Shown piece after piece: positions 33,656 through 42,154 of a stretch of DNA of 64,000 nucleotides (position 1 is its first letter; each line of letters opens with the position of its first letter). Under the pieces are notes generated by a model. That model was not told the origin of the DNA and made no database searches. It was given only the letters and a program-made list of their open reading frames with translations. A program made the position numbers and the translations under genes. Origin of the DNA: Brevibacterium luteolum (lineage in GTDB: Bacteria; Actinomycetota; Actinomycetes; Actinomycetales; Brevibacteriaceae); assembly GCF_013004595.1 (NCBI RefSeq), contig NZ_JABEMC010000007.1:1-64000 (forward strand), in the 5' to 3' direction.

Positions 33656-35556
33656 GCTCCCGGCCGGTCCACCTGCTCGAACCGGCCCTCGGCCGAGCCT
33701 CCGGTGGGGCCCGCTACAACTGCGCCGTCACCGATGCCGCCGCCCGGCTGCGCCTGCACTCCGTGCCCGGCGGCTGGCCCGACCCGTCTGCCGCCGATGA
33801 GGCTCGCGTGCACGACCTGCTCGCCGAGCTCGACGGCCCGGTCGTCCTTGACGGGCTGCTGGGATGTGCGCTGCGCACCCCGCCGGTGTACACTGGCCCG
33901 CTGCTGCAGCTCGTCCACCTGCCCCGTGGCCGAGGCGGTGGCGAGGCTCTCGCTCGTGAGCGCGCCTGCCTGCAGGTCGCTGATGGCATCATCGTCACCA
34001 GCCAGCACGCCGTCGAGGACATCGCCGGTCTCTACGGGCTGCGCGCCGCTGTCGCCCGGCCGGGGACCGAGCTTCGTCCGCTCACCGTGCCCGAGGCAGC
34101 GGGCACCCGCCTGCTGTGCCTCGCCTCTGTCGAGGAGCGGAAGAACCAGCTGCTGCTGGCCGAAACACTCACCACCGTGCAGGCAGCCATGCCGGATGCC
34201 GGGATCAGCTGCGTGTTCGCCGGCCCGATCACCGAACCTGACTATGCCGAGCAGCTGCGGCAGGCCCTGACCCGCCTGCCGGCCGGCAGCTGGAAGATCA
34301 CCGGCGAACTCGACGAACACGGCGTCGACGCCGCCCTCGCGGCCGCCGATCTGCTCCTGCTTCCCTCGGTCCACGAGACCTTCGGGATGGTCATCACCGA
34401 GGCCGCTGCCGCCGGCATCCCCGCGTTCGTCACCGCAGGCACCGGCGCGCAGGAGGCCCTGCAGGCGGGCCGGTCCCTGCCGCCGGAACCGGGAGCCTGG
34501 GCTGAGGCACTCATGGCATGGCTCGGCGATGAGCATGACCGCACCCAGCTGCGGGAGCAGGCGCAGCGCACCCGCAAGGATCTGCCCGGGTGGGACGAGA
34601 CCGCGGCGGCGCTGCTTGCTGCCGTCGATGCGGTTGCTCGTACAGCGGATGCGTCTGCGGCTGGCCCGTTCTCTCCCGAACACGGGGACTGGCTCGACAT
34701 GCGCATCGCGTATGACAACACCGCGCGCACTGCCTCCCTGCCGCTCGTCGACGCCGCGCTCGAGGCGGTGGCAGGCCGCCGGGGGACCGCACCTGCCGCT
34801 CCTGCCATGCCGGCTGCTCCTGCCGTGCCGGCTGCTGAAGACCGACGGCTGCGGATCTGCGACATCGGCGCCGGCACCGGCAACTCCGCACTCTGGTTCG
34901 ACTCCGCGTTCGGCGAGCGCGGAATCACCGACCGGACATGGCTGCTCATCGACGACGACCCAGACGCACTCACCCAGGCTGCTGCCCGCATCGGGGCTAC
35001 TCCCGACCGCCGCGCTGAGACCCGGCGCGCACCGATCGCCGAGCTGCCACGCATCCTCGACGTCAGCCAGCCCGTCGACCTCATCACCGGCAGCGCCGTG
35101 CTCGACGTGCTGCGCCCCGCTGATGCCGCAGCCCTCGTCGACACGCTGGCAGCGACCGGGGCGCCGGGTCTGTTCCTGCTCACCATCACCGGCGACTGGC
35201 ACCTCAACCCCGTGCACCCGGCAGACCGACAGATCGCCGGTGCCTTCGCCGCTCATCAGCAGCGCGAGGGCCGGCTCGGTGCCGCTGCCGCTTCCCACCT
35301 GCAGGACGCTGCCGAAGCCGCCGGCATGCGCGTGCAGTCCACCGCCAGCCCCTGGCAGCTCAGCGCCCGTGAGGATCACGTGTTCCTCACCCGGTTCCTC
35401 ACCGACCGCGTCACCGCTGCCAGCGAACAGGATCCCGGCTCCGCGGCCCTCTTCTCCGCATGGCTGGGCGACCGGCTGGCTGACGAGACACTCACCGTCA
35501 CCGTCGACCACCGCGATCTGCTCATCCTGCCCACCACTCCAGGGGAGGGGCGATGA
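33652..35556 (+). CDS. Glycosyltransferase (GT4-like) fused to SAM methyltransferase
   Basis: This 634-residue two-domain protein has GT-B glycosyltransferase features in residues 1 to about 330: SGGARYNCAV near the start, LCLASVEERKNQLLLAE, and the EX7E element in HETFGMVITEAAAAG, which binds the sugar nucleotide. An Ala/Pro linker (PAAPAMPAAPAVPAAE) follows near 375-395. The C-terminal part is a class I methyltransferase with ICDIGAGTGNSALW (SAM-binding motif I) and DLITGSAVLDVL. One polypeptide would thus glycosylate and methylate the same product or successive intermediates. It overlaps both neighbours by 4 bp. Acceptor and sugar are unknown. Confidence 0.8.
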   Translation: MSSRPVHLLEPALGRASGGARYNCAVTDAAARLRLHSVPGGWPDPSAADEARVHDLLAELDGPVVLDGLLGCALRTPPVYTGPLLQLVHLPRGRGGGEALARERACLQVADGIIVTSQHAVEDIAGLYGLRAAVARPGTELRPLTVPEAAGTRLLCLASVEERKNQLLLAETLTTVQAAMPDAGISCVFAGPITEPDYAEQLRQALTRLPAGSWKITGELDEHGVDAALAAADLLLLPSVHETFGMVITEAAAAGIPAFVTAGTGAQEALQAGRSLPPEPGAWAEALMAWLGDEHDRTQLREQAQRTRKDLPGWDETAAALLAAVDAVARTADASAAGPFSPEHGDWLDMRIAYDNTARTASLPLVDAALEAVAGRRGTAPAAPAMPAAPAVPAAEDRRLRICDIGAGTGNSALWFDSAFGERGITDRTWLLIDDDPDALTQAAARIGATPDRRAETRRAPIAELPRILDVSQPVDLITGSAVLDVLRPADAAALVDTLAATGAPGLFLLTITGDWHLNPVHPADRQIAGAFAAHQQREGRLGAAAASHLQDAAEAAGMRVQSTASPWQLSAREDHVFLTRFLTDRVTAASEQDPGSAALFSAWLGDRLADETLTVTVDHRDLLILPTTPGEGR

Positions 35557-36491
35557 CCCAGGTGCCCGGCACCTCGGCGGCGGCCCGCACACGCACCGGC
35601 TCGCGCGCCTTGCCAGCAGGCGAGGCGCCGAGACGCACGCGAACCCAACGGGGTGGGCGGTGGATGCGTGTGCTCGCAGTGATCGCCAGTGTCGTGCTGC
35701 TCGTCATCACCGCCCGGCTCATCGGCGCGCAGGCGCTCACCGCCGGATTCACCGCGCTCGGGCCAGTGAGCGTCCTCGCCGCCGCTGTGCTCGGGTTCGC
35801 AGCCACCGGTGCGCAGGCTCTGCGCTGGCACCTGCTCGCCGCCGCCGGCGGGATCCGGCTCGGGCTCGGCCGGGCGCTGGCCGACTGCTACGCCTCCAGC
35901 TTCGCGAACATGGTGCTGCCCGGCGGGCTGGCCGGCGATGCCGTGCGCGCAGCGGTCTACCGCGACCGCGGGCGCCGTCGCTGGCTCTCACCGCTCCTGG
36001 CGGTCGGGGCGGAGCGGCTGAGCGCGACAACGCTGCTCTTCGCAGCCGCCGCCGTCATCCTCTCGCTGCACACCTCGCCGGCGCTCATCGCCGCAGCCGC
36101 AGCTGCGACTGTGTCCTTCGGATGTGCGATCGCCGCCGTCGTGTGCATGCGCGGAATGGGCACCCGCCGGCAGCTGGTCGTGTGGGCGACCTCTGCGCTC
36201 AGCGTGGCAGCACTCGTGGCGCTGTTCCTCGTCGCGATGCGCGCCCTGGGGGGCCGGATCGAACCGATCGTGGCGATCATCGGGCTGGCGGCGATGAGCC
36301 TGCCGGTCGGGGTCGGCGGGTGGGGTCCTCGTGAACTGTCCGTCGGACTGCTCGCCGGACCCCTGGCCCTGCACGCCGAATCCGCCGTCAGCGCCGCAAC
36401 CGCCTATGGGCTGCTCGCAACTGCATCGACCCTGCCGGGTCTGGCCGTGCTGCTGTGGCATTGGCTGCGCCAGCCGCGCCAGCAGGGCTGA
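35553..36491 (+). CDS. UPF0104/flippase-like (lysylphosphatidylglycerol synthase TM domain) membrane protein
   Basis: This 312-residue protein has a basic 40-residue cytoplasmic start and about eight hydrophobic helices. The family motif FANMVLPGGLAGDAVRA (about 120-136) and the later PVGVGGWGPRE segment identify the AglD/UPF0104 group. Members include the membrane half of MprF, a phospholipid flippase, and proteins linked to glycolipid export. In this operon it may move the product of the preceding glycosyltransferase across the membrane; this is inference from neighbours. It overlaps the previous gene by 4 bp and converges with the RibA-RibD fusion at 3 bp. Confidence 0.8.
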   Translation: MTQVPGTSAAARTRTGSRALPAGEAPRRTRTQRGGRWMRVLAVIASVVLLVITARLIGAQALTAGFTALGPVSVLAAAVLGFAATGAQALRWHLLAAAGGIRLGLGRALADCYASSFANMVLPGGLAGDAVRAAVYRDRGRRRWLSPLLAVGAERLSATTLLFAAAAVILSLHTSPALIAAAAAATVSFGCAIAAVVCMRGMGTRRQLVVWATSALSVAALVALFLVAMRALGGRIEPIVAIIGLAAMSLPVGVGGWGPRELSVGLLAGPLALHAESAVSAATAYGLLATASTLPGLAVLLWHWLRQPRQQG

Positions 36492-36494
36492 GCT

Positions 36495-37850
36495 TCAGCT
36501 CTCCAGCAGTCCCGAGGTGCGCTGCTGGGCAGCCGCGCTGAGGACGAACTCCGTGCACACATCGGCGTCGAACAGGTGCCGCCGGAACGGCACCCGCAGC
36601 GCCTCGGCCATCACCGGCGAACCGGAGAACCGCAGCCCCGGCACCCCATCGCCGATGAGCACCGGCGCCAGGGTCAGGAACAGCCGGTCGAGGACACCTG
36701 CAGCCAGGAAGTCCGACACGGTCCGGCCGCCGCCCTCGATGAGCACTGCGCCCGGCACCTGCTCACGCACGACCGCCAGCACCTGCTCTGGCGACACCGG
36801 CGCACCGCCGGTCTGCGGCAGCCGGACGACGGCGACATGACCGGCCAGGTCAGCCGGCACCTCGGCGGCGGGACCGACCAGCCACAGCGTCCTGGCCGCC
36901 CCATCGGTGAGCACCTGCCGGTCGGCCGGGATCCGGGCGTGCGGGTCGAGCAGCACCCGCACCGGGTTCTCGCCATCAACCGCCCGCACGGTTAGCTGCG
37001 GGTCATCGGCGACGACAGTCTGGGCGCCGACGACGACTGCGGCGACAGCGGCGCGCAACCGGTGCAGATGCGCCCGGTCGGCCTCCCCGGAGACGAACGC
37101 CGCATCCCCGCTGCGGGCGGCGATGAATCCGTCAGCGCTCTGCGCCAGCTGGGCGACGACCTCGGCGCCGGCGGTGATCGCTGCGTAGTCCGGGCCCGAG
37201 GTGCCGGTCGCCTGGGCAGCCGCGACCGGCACCTCGGGCACGGCGCGCGGCCGGTCGTGGTGCATCCGGCGGCGCTTCGTGTCGAGGTAGCCTGCGTTCT
37301 CCGGCCGGTCGGCGACCGGGAGCATCCGCCGCTCGATCACCTCGATGCCGAGCGCTTCGAGCGCGGCGGCCTTCGTCGGATTGCTCGACAGCAGCCGCAC
37401 CCGGGTGATGCCGAGGGCCTCGAGCATCTGGGCGGCGGCGGTGTAGTCGCGAGCGTCATCAGGCAGGCCGAGGCGCCGGTTGGCATCGACGGTGTCGAGC
37501 CCGGCATCCTGCAGCTCATAGGCCTCCAGCTTCGGGCCGAGCCCGATGCCGCGGCCCTCATGTCCGCGCAGGTAGAGCAGCACACCGCAGCCGGCATCGG
37601 CGATCGCGGCCAGTGCCGCCTGCAGCTGGTCGCCGCAGTCGCAGCGATGCGAGCCCAGCGCATCGCCGGTGAGGCACTCGCTGTGCATCCGCACGAGCGG
37701 GGCGGTCGCAGCAGACGGGTCACCGGCGACCATCGCGACATGCGTGGTGCCGGCGGCGTCGAAGGCGTAAGTGGTGAAGACGCCGTGATCGGTGGGCAGC
37801 ATCGTGCGTGCCCGCTGGTGAAGCGCGGTGCCGGATTCGGAGATGGCCAT
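36495..37850 (-). CDS. GTP cyclohydrolase II fused to RibD-type reductase
   Basis: This is a 451-residue protein. Residues 1 to about 200 are GTP cyclohydrolase II: HSECLTGDALGSHRCDCGDQL with zinc Cys59, Cys70 and Cys72, YLRGHEGRGIGLG, the catalytic Tyr in EAYELQDAG, LLSSNPTKAAAL and GYLDTKRRRMHH. Residues of about 225-440 form a RibD C-terminal/DHFR-like reductase: QSADGFIAA, LRAAVAAVVVGAQTVVADDPQLTVR, VLIEGGGRTVSDFL. The deaminase domain of RibD and the RibB partner usual in riboflavin RibBA are both absent. The predicted activity is GTP to a diaminopyrimidine and then reduction. It begins 10 bp after the CDP-alcohol transferase stop, in the same operon. The start context is weak. Confidence 0.82.
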   Translation of the reverse strand: MAISESGTALHQRARTMLPTDHGVFTTYAFDAAGTTHVAMVAGDPSAATAPLVRMHSECLTGDALGSHRCDCGDQLQAALAAIADAGCGVLLYLRGHEGRGIGLGPKLEAYELQDAGLDTVDANRRLGLPDDARDYTAAAQMLEALGITRVRLLSSNPTKAAALEALGIEVIERRMLPVADRPENAGYLDTKRRRMHHDRPRAVPEVPVAAAQATGTSGPDYAAITAGAEVVAQLAQSADGFIAARSGDAAFVSGEADRAHLHRLRAAVAAVVVGAQTVVADDPQLTVRAVDGENPVRVLLDPHARIPADRQVLTDGAARTLWLVGPAAEVPADLAGHVAVVRLPQTGGAPVSPEQVLAVVREQVPGAVLIEGGGRTVSDFLAAGVLDRLFLTLAPVLIGDGVPGLRFSGSPVMAEALRVPFRRHLFDADVCTEFVLSAAAQQRTSGLLES

Positions 37851-37860
37851 GGATGACAGT

Positions 37861-38562
37861 CTAGGCCTGGTTGACCTCGGCGGCACGGCCGCGTTCGAGG
37901 ATGCGGATGTCGAGGGCGAAGGAGACGAGGAGGCTTGCCACCGCTGCGATCGTGCACACCCACCCGAAAGCCGGCACCGCCAAGCCCGGCGGGGAGCCAG
38001 CGGCCAGCAGCAGCGGGCCCTGGAAGGCGGCCACCGTTTTGCGCCGCCACGACGGCGGCAGCTCGGCTCTCCAGGCCGGCCGGATCGCGGCTCCAGCCCG
38101 GAACGCGAAGTGCGCCAGCCCGCTGATGAGGCACCAGGCGCCGTAGAGCGGCACGAGCGCTGCGGAGAGCACGAGCACGACGGTCGCGTCGACCTGCTCA
38201 TCGAAGCGGGCGCCGGCGGCAGTCGTGACGGTCGCCCGGGCGATGAGCCCGTCGACGAGGTCGAGGGCGAGCATCGGGATCGCGATCGCGACCGCCAGCC
38301 ACCCGAAGCCCGGGTCCGGGTGCACGGCGATCGCGGCGATGACGACAAGCAGCATCCCCAACCGGAAGCTGGTGACGCAGTCGGCCCAGTGCCAGCCGCT
38401 GGCCGTTCCCGAGGCGGTGGCCGGCTCACGTGGCGCGAGCAACGGCCACGCGCCGAGGATCCCGGTGCCGGCAGCCAGGATGACCGGCACCGTTGTGGCG
38501 GCCAGCCACCCGGCCGTGCCGAGTGCGACCGTGAGGATGAGGATGACGGTGAGCCGACGCAT
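37861..38562 (-). CDS. CDP-alcohol phosphatidyltransferase family protein
   Basis: This 233-residue membrane enzyme has the complete CDP-alcohol phosphotransferase motif D-x2-DG-x2-AR-x8-G-x3-D-x3-D. It is visible as DLVDGLIARA at 101-110 and GARFDEQVD ending at Asp125. About six hydrophobic helices are present. The enzyme should transfer a phospho-alcohol from CDP-diacylglycerol or a CDP-activated polyol. The start at ATG 38562 shares one base with the SRPBCC stop (TGATG); a GTG five codons upstream is possible. It is too far from phospholipid housekeeping genes to be a simple PgsA call, and belongs with the pteridine-linked cluster. It contains one CCCGAGGCGGTG copy. Confidence 0.8.
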   Translation of the reverse strand: MRRLTVILILTVALGTAGWLAATTVPVILAAGTGILGAWPLLAPREPATASGTASGWHWADCVTSFRLGMLLVVIAAIAVHPDPGFGWLAVAIAIPMLALDLVDGLIARATVTTAAGARFDEQVDATVVLVLSAALVPLYGAWCLISGLAHFAFRAGAAIRPAWRAELPPSWRRKTVAAFQGPLLLAAGSPPGLAVPAFGWVCTIAAVASLLVSFALDIRILERGRAAEVNQA

Positions 38563-39041
38563 CAGCACCCGCTTGACGGTGTGCCCGGGGACAAGTGGGC
38601 AGCCAGGCCGCGCTCGCCTGCGGCCATGACATGGCGGTGCGCCCAGCCGGCGAGCAGGCTGCAGGCGTTGACTGCGATTCGACGGGAGCACACCGCCCAC
38701 TCGAATGTCATCTGGGTGCCCGACCCATCGGGTGCGGCACGCCATGTCCCGGTGCCGGTCAGGTCACCGCTGACCGCCAGCTTCGCGGTATGCGGGGCGG
38801 TGGCAGACGTGAGTCTGAGCAGGAGATCGAGATGGAAGCCCAGCGGGCTGCCGACGACCACCCGGGCGCGGGTGTTCGGGGCAACCGTGCCGGTCGCAGC
38901 GTACAGCTGTGCCTCCCGTACGCCAGGCCACCAGGCTGGCCAGCCGTCAACGGCACACAGCGCCTGCCAGCACCGGTGCGTCTCAGCTGGGATCTGCCAC
39001 TGTGAGACGAACCGGTACCGGCGCGGCGCTGTGAGGGTCAT
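38562..39041 (-). CDS. SRPBCC (START-like) superfamily protein
   Basis: This 159-residue protein has a predicted helix-grip fold with a hydrophobic pocket: RYRFVSQWQIPAETHRCWQALCAVDGWPAWWPGV at the start is typical of polyketide-cyclase/dehydrase and Coq10-like proteins. A terminal amphipathic helix region, CSLLAGWAHRHVMAAGERGLAAHL, follows. Such proteins bind or modify hydrophobic or aromatic ligands. It is first in the minus-strand operon that continues with the CDP-alcohol transferase and RibA-RibD fusion. Its ATG overlaps the stop of an uncertain upstream reading frame (ATGA). Confidence 0.7.
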   Translation of the reverse strand: MTLTAPRRYRFVSQWQIPAETHRCWQALCAVDGWPAWWPGVREAQLYAATGTVAPNTRARVVVGSPLGFHLDLLLRLTSATAPHTAKLAVSGDLTGTGTWRAAPDGSGTQMTFEWAVCSRRIAVNACSLLAGWAHRHVMAAGERGLAAHLSPGTPSSGC

Positions 39042-39328
39042 CGTCCCAGCCTATGCCCAGGCGCGGGGCTGCCGGCACCGGAGTCGTCATTGTCCTGACC
39101 CTCGGGTAGGGACTCCCACGAAGTCGGCAGCAATGTGGTGGGGGAGCAGGTGAACGCCTTCTCCTGGGCCGTGAAGCCGCGGATGCGGAACTGCTGCGGG
39201 TTGCCCTTGAACGTCTGGAGCTTGTGCGCGAAGGCAGCGTCGTGCTCTGGGTTTCGCCGATGATGCGGCCCAGGGGGCGGACCCGGATCGGCGTGTGCGC
39301 TGCGGATGGCTCGAGGGGCCCAGCTCAT
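39038..39328 (-). pseudogene. Uncertain reading frame or gene remnant upstream of SRPBCC gene
   Basis: The 3' half looks coding and protein-like (LQTFKGNPQQFRIRGFTAQEK, then FTCSPTTLLPTSWES). Its TGA overlaps the SRPBCC ATG in the coupled ATGA style. The only ATG, at 39328, falls inside the terminator of the TM2-protein gene and has no ribosome site. The 5' part reads as Pro/His-rich, probably non-coding. It is most simply the 3' remnant of a lost gene. No family recognised. Confidence 0.3.
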
Positions 39329-39344
39329 CTGAGCTGGGCCCCTC
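39313..39344. terminator. Terminator of TM2-protein gene
   Basis: A perfect stem of 14 bp (39313-39326 with 39331-39344) has the tetraloop ATCT, 26 bp downstream of the TM2-domain gene on the minus strand. No T-tract follows. Confidence 0.8.
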
Positions 39345-39369
39345 GGTATTCGGGTGTGCGAACAGTCTC

Positions 39370-40620
39370 TCAGCTTGCTGAGGCTGTCCAGCTGCCGTCG
39401 GCTTGCACGATGAGAATCGACGGGCCTGACCTCACGGGAACCGAGCCGTCGTAGCTGCCGATCTCGTTGATGAGCAGGTCGGGTCCGAAGTCGGAGCCCG
39501 AATTCTCGTACACCACGAAGTTGCTCTCCCCGTCATGAGTGAAGCTGATGGTTGCCGCGCCCTCGGTGTACTGCATCACCGTGTCCCCCGAGCCTGATTC
39601 GGAGAATGCGGCTGCCGTGGACACCGGTGACAGCGTGATCTCAAAAGCGCCGGTGGCAGTGACCTGCAGCTTCGATGTGGCGTCCCAGCCGTCTGCGCTG
39701 ACGAAAGTCGTCCCCTCATAGGCGCCGATCGCATTGACCGGCAGCGCTCCGCTGTTCCCATTCGACTCGTCGAGGCCTTGGATGATGAAATTGCCATCGC
39801 CGCTGTACTTCGCGGTGATGAGCACGCCGGAGGCGCCGGCGGGCATATCGATGACCGTGTCACCGCTGCCGGTTTCGGTCACCGGGTCGAACGTGCCGAA
39901 GGCTCCGTCGGCCCAGGAGGCGAAGTCGGCGCCCGAGCTGTCGGCGTCATCGGTTTCAGCCGCCGATTCCTCCTCGGCGTCGGCCTCCTCGACTGCAGGC
40001 GGTTCTTCTTCCAGCGCTGAGTCGGCAGGATCTTCTGGTGCTGACTGCGACGCCGGCTCGTCAGCCGGTCGCACGGTCGAAGCGCTCTGCGCACCGAAAA
40101 GGCCGGCGACTCCCATGATGATGCCGAGGACGAATCCGAGTGCGACGAGGATGGCGGTGACGATCCACGCGGTCTTCTTGTGCTGCTGGTAACCGGCCAG
40201 CGGGCGGCCCTGCTTGTCGCGAGTGGCGCCGACGAGGACCATGATGAGGTCGACGAGCGCCCAGATGCCCAGTCCGCCGGCGGTCAGCAGCTTGGCGATC
40301 GCCGTGCCGATTTTGCCGAGGTAGAAGCGATCGGCGCCGAAGGAGCCGAGGAAGTATGCCAGCAACCAGGTGACGAGGAAGCTCTTATCTGATTCGCCTG
40401 CAGGGTGCTCCGGTTGCGCACCGTAGCCCGGAGTCTGCGCGCCCGGGTGTGGGGAGGGTGTTCCGTATGCCGGTTGCGGCTGCGAACCATACTGAGGTGC
40501 GGGGCTGTAACCGGGCTGGCTGCTGTGTGCATCGGCTGGAGGCTGATAGGCGGACGACGGGTCGTGAGGCGGCTGCTGTGGGAAGCGGTCGGTCTCGCCG
40601 TCACCGGGCTGATACGACAT
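39370..40620 (-). CDS. TM2-domain membrane protein with two C-terminal beta repeats
   Basis: This 416-residue protein begins with residues 1-75 rich in Pro, Gln, Tyr and Gly. Residues 79-135 form a TM2 domain ([28 protein letters not shown]) with two helices, and a third helix follows near 150-175. An acidic linker (about 185-230) leads to two tandem repeats of about 75-85 residues, each starting GSGDTV (near 251 and 340). Repeat segments such as [16 protein letters not shown] and [18 protein letters not shown] clearly correspond. The repeats are probably extracytoplasmic beta domains. ATG 40620 lies 11 codons into the open frame; a purine-rich GAAGAGAG precedes it. Function unknown. Confidence 0.75.
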   Translation of the reverse strand: MSYQPGDGETDRFPQQPPHDPSSAYQPPADAHSSQPGYSPAPQYGSQPQPAYGTPSPHPGAQTPGYGAQPEHPAGESDKSFLVTWLLAYFLGSFGADRFYLGKIGTAIAKLLTAGGLGIWALVDLIMVLVGATRDKQGRPLAGYQQHKKTAWIVTAILVALGFVLGIIMGVAGLFGAQSASTVRPADEPASQSAPEDPADSALEEEPPAVEEADAEEESAAETDDADSSGADFASWADGAFGTFDPVTETGSGDTVIDMPAGASGVLITAKYSGDGNFIIQGLDESNGNSGALPVNAIGAYEGTTFVSADGWDATSKLQVTATGAFEITLSPVSTAAAFSESGSGDTVMQYTEGAATISFTHDGESNFVVYENSGSDFGPDLLINEIGSYDGSVPVRSGPSILIVQADGSWTASAS

Positions 40621-40925
40621 CTGATGCTCTCTTCTCTCGACTGCGCATTGCACAGTTCCTACTCAGTCAGCTTTCAGTTTATATCCAGATTCGACTGCTG
40701 TCCCTGGCGGCCGGCGGTAAGCGATTCACAGGTGCTGGGTGCCGCGTCGGCACTCGCTGCGAGGTTCTCGATTCCGGCATTTCAGACGATAATGGCATGA
40801 GACCGGTGCCTTCACGCCGCTCAGGATGGCACCCTGAAGACGACTGCCGTGTGCACGCCATCCACGCGGCTGGACGCCGAATGGCTGGGGGTGATGACGC
40901 CGCCGGCCAGTGCAGAAGGGAAACC
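40621..40925. other. 305-bp divergent region, TM2 gene to hutI
   Basis: On the minus strand TATAAA (near 40677-40682) could be the -10 of the TM2 gene. On the plus strand GATAAT (40788-40793) could be the -10 of hutI. Just upstream of the latter, GATTCCGG (40770-40777) repeats the right half of the putative HutR dyad found before hutU. No hairpin of note was seen. Confidence 0.4.
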
Positions 40926-42143
40926 ATGGGCACCATTCTCGTGACCGACATTTCGGAGCTCGTGACCAACGACCCGTCAGCCGCCGCTGCCGGCCCGGCC
41001 CCCGCCTCGGCGCCGGACGGCTATGAACGTCTTGGCATCATCACCGACGCTGCGATGCTCATCGACGGCGACATCGTCCGCTGGGTCGGCCCAGCTGACG
41101 AGGCCCCCGCCGGCGCCACCACGATCTCCGCGGCCGGCGGCGCGGTCATCCCCGGTTTCGTCGACAGCCACAACCACCTCGTCTTCGCCGGCGACCGCTC
41201 CGCCGAGTTCGCCGCTCGGATGGCCGGTCAGAAGTACTCCGCCGGCGGCATCGCCACCACCGTGGCCGCCACCCGCGCAGCCAGCGACGCCGAACTCGAA
41301 GACAACCTCACGACGCTCATGCGCCAGGCCGAGCACTCCGGCACGACGACGTTCGAGATCAAGACCGGCTACGGCCTCACGCTGGCGGACGAGATCCGCC
41401 AGCTGGAGATCATCAACCGCCACACCGATGAATCCACCCTCATCGCCGCCCACGTCGTCCCGCCGGAGCACAAAGACAATCCCGAGCGCTACGTCGACCT
41501 CGTCATCGACGAGATCATCCCGGCCGCCGCCGGCAAGGCCAAGTGGATCGACGTGTTCTGCGAAGAGGGCGCCTTCACCGAAGACCAGACCGCCCGCATC
41601 CTCAATGCCGGCGTCGCCCACGGCATGCGTCCGCGCCTGCACGCCAACCAGCTCACCGCCGGCGGCGCCCTGCAGCTGGCCGCAGCGCACGGCTGCGCGT
41701 CTGCCGACCATGCGACCTTCGCCTCGGACGCGGACCTCGCAGCCCTCGCCGAGGCCGGCACAGTGGCTACCCTGCTGCCCGGTGTCGAATTCTCCACCCG
41801 CCAGCCCTACCCCGATGCCCGCCGCTTCCACGCCGCCGGCGTCACCGTCGCGATCGCCAGTGACTGCAACCCTGGCTCGTGCTTCACCAGCTCGATCCCG
41901 TTCTGCATCGCCCTGGCCGTGCGCGATATGCACTTCACTGTCGAACAGGCGATCTGGTCGGCCACCGCCGGCGGTGCCGCGGCACTCGAACGCAGCGACA
42001 TCGGCCGGCTCAGCCCCGGCGCCCGCGCCGACTTCTCCATCCTCACCGCACCCAGCTACCGGCACCTGGCTTATCGGCCCGGCGTCAACCTCATCCGTGA
42101 GGTCCACCGCGCCGGCCGTCCGATCGCCGCCAACCCATCGTGA
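40926..42143 (+). CDS. hutI: Imidazolonepropionase
   Basis: This 405-residue amidohydrolase catalyses the third step of histidine degradation, imidazolonepropionate to N-formiminoglutamate. Metal and substrate motifs are [12 protein letters not shown] (HxH near 79-81), [14 protein letters not shown], the His in [23 protein letters not shown] and [12 protein letters not shown]. The start is ATG 40926 with GAAGGGA upstream; the frame is open earlier but the sequence there is promoter. hutH follows after 11 bp, and its ribosome site overlaps the hutI stop region. Confidence 0.94.
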   Translation: MGTILVTDISELVTNDPSAAAAGPAPASAPDGYERLGIITDAAMLIDGDIVRWVGPADEAPAGATTISAAGGAVIPGFVDSHNHLVFAGDRSAEFAARMAGQKYSAGGIATTVAATRAASDAELEDNLTTLMRQAEHSGTTTFEIKTGYGLTLADEIRQLEIINRHTDESTLIAAHVVPPEHKDNPERYVDLVIDEIIPAAAGKAKWIDVFCEEGAFTEDQTARILNAGVAHGMRPRLHANQLTAGGALQLAAAHGCASADHATFASDADLAALAEAGTVATLLPGVEFSTRQPYPDARRFHAAGVTVAIASDCNPGSCFTSSIPFCIALAVRDMHFTVEQAIWSATAGGAAALERSDIGRLSPGARADFSILTAPSYRHLAYRPGVNLIREVHRAGRPIAANPS

Positions 42144-42154
42144 AAGGCACCCAC

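Noticed and set aside
33595..35592. 665-codon minus-strand open frame opposite the glycosyltransferase fusion
   Set aside because: The plus strand encodes EX7E and SAM motifs in an overlapping operon; the antisense frame has no recognisable domain.
36495..37850. Simple housekeeping riboflavin gene
   Set aside because: No ribB, ribE, ribH or deaminase domain is present and the neighbours point elsewhere, although this cannot be excluded without the rest of the genome.
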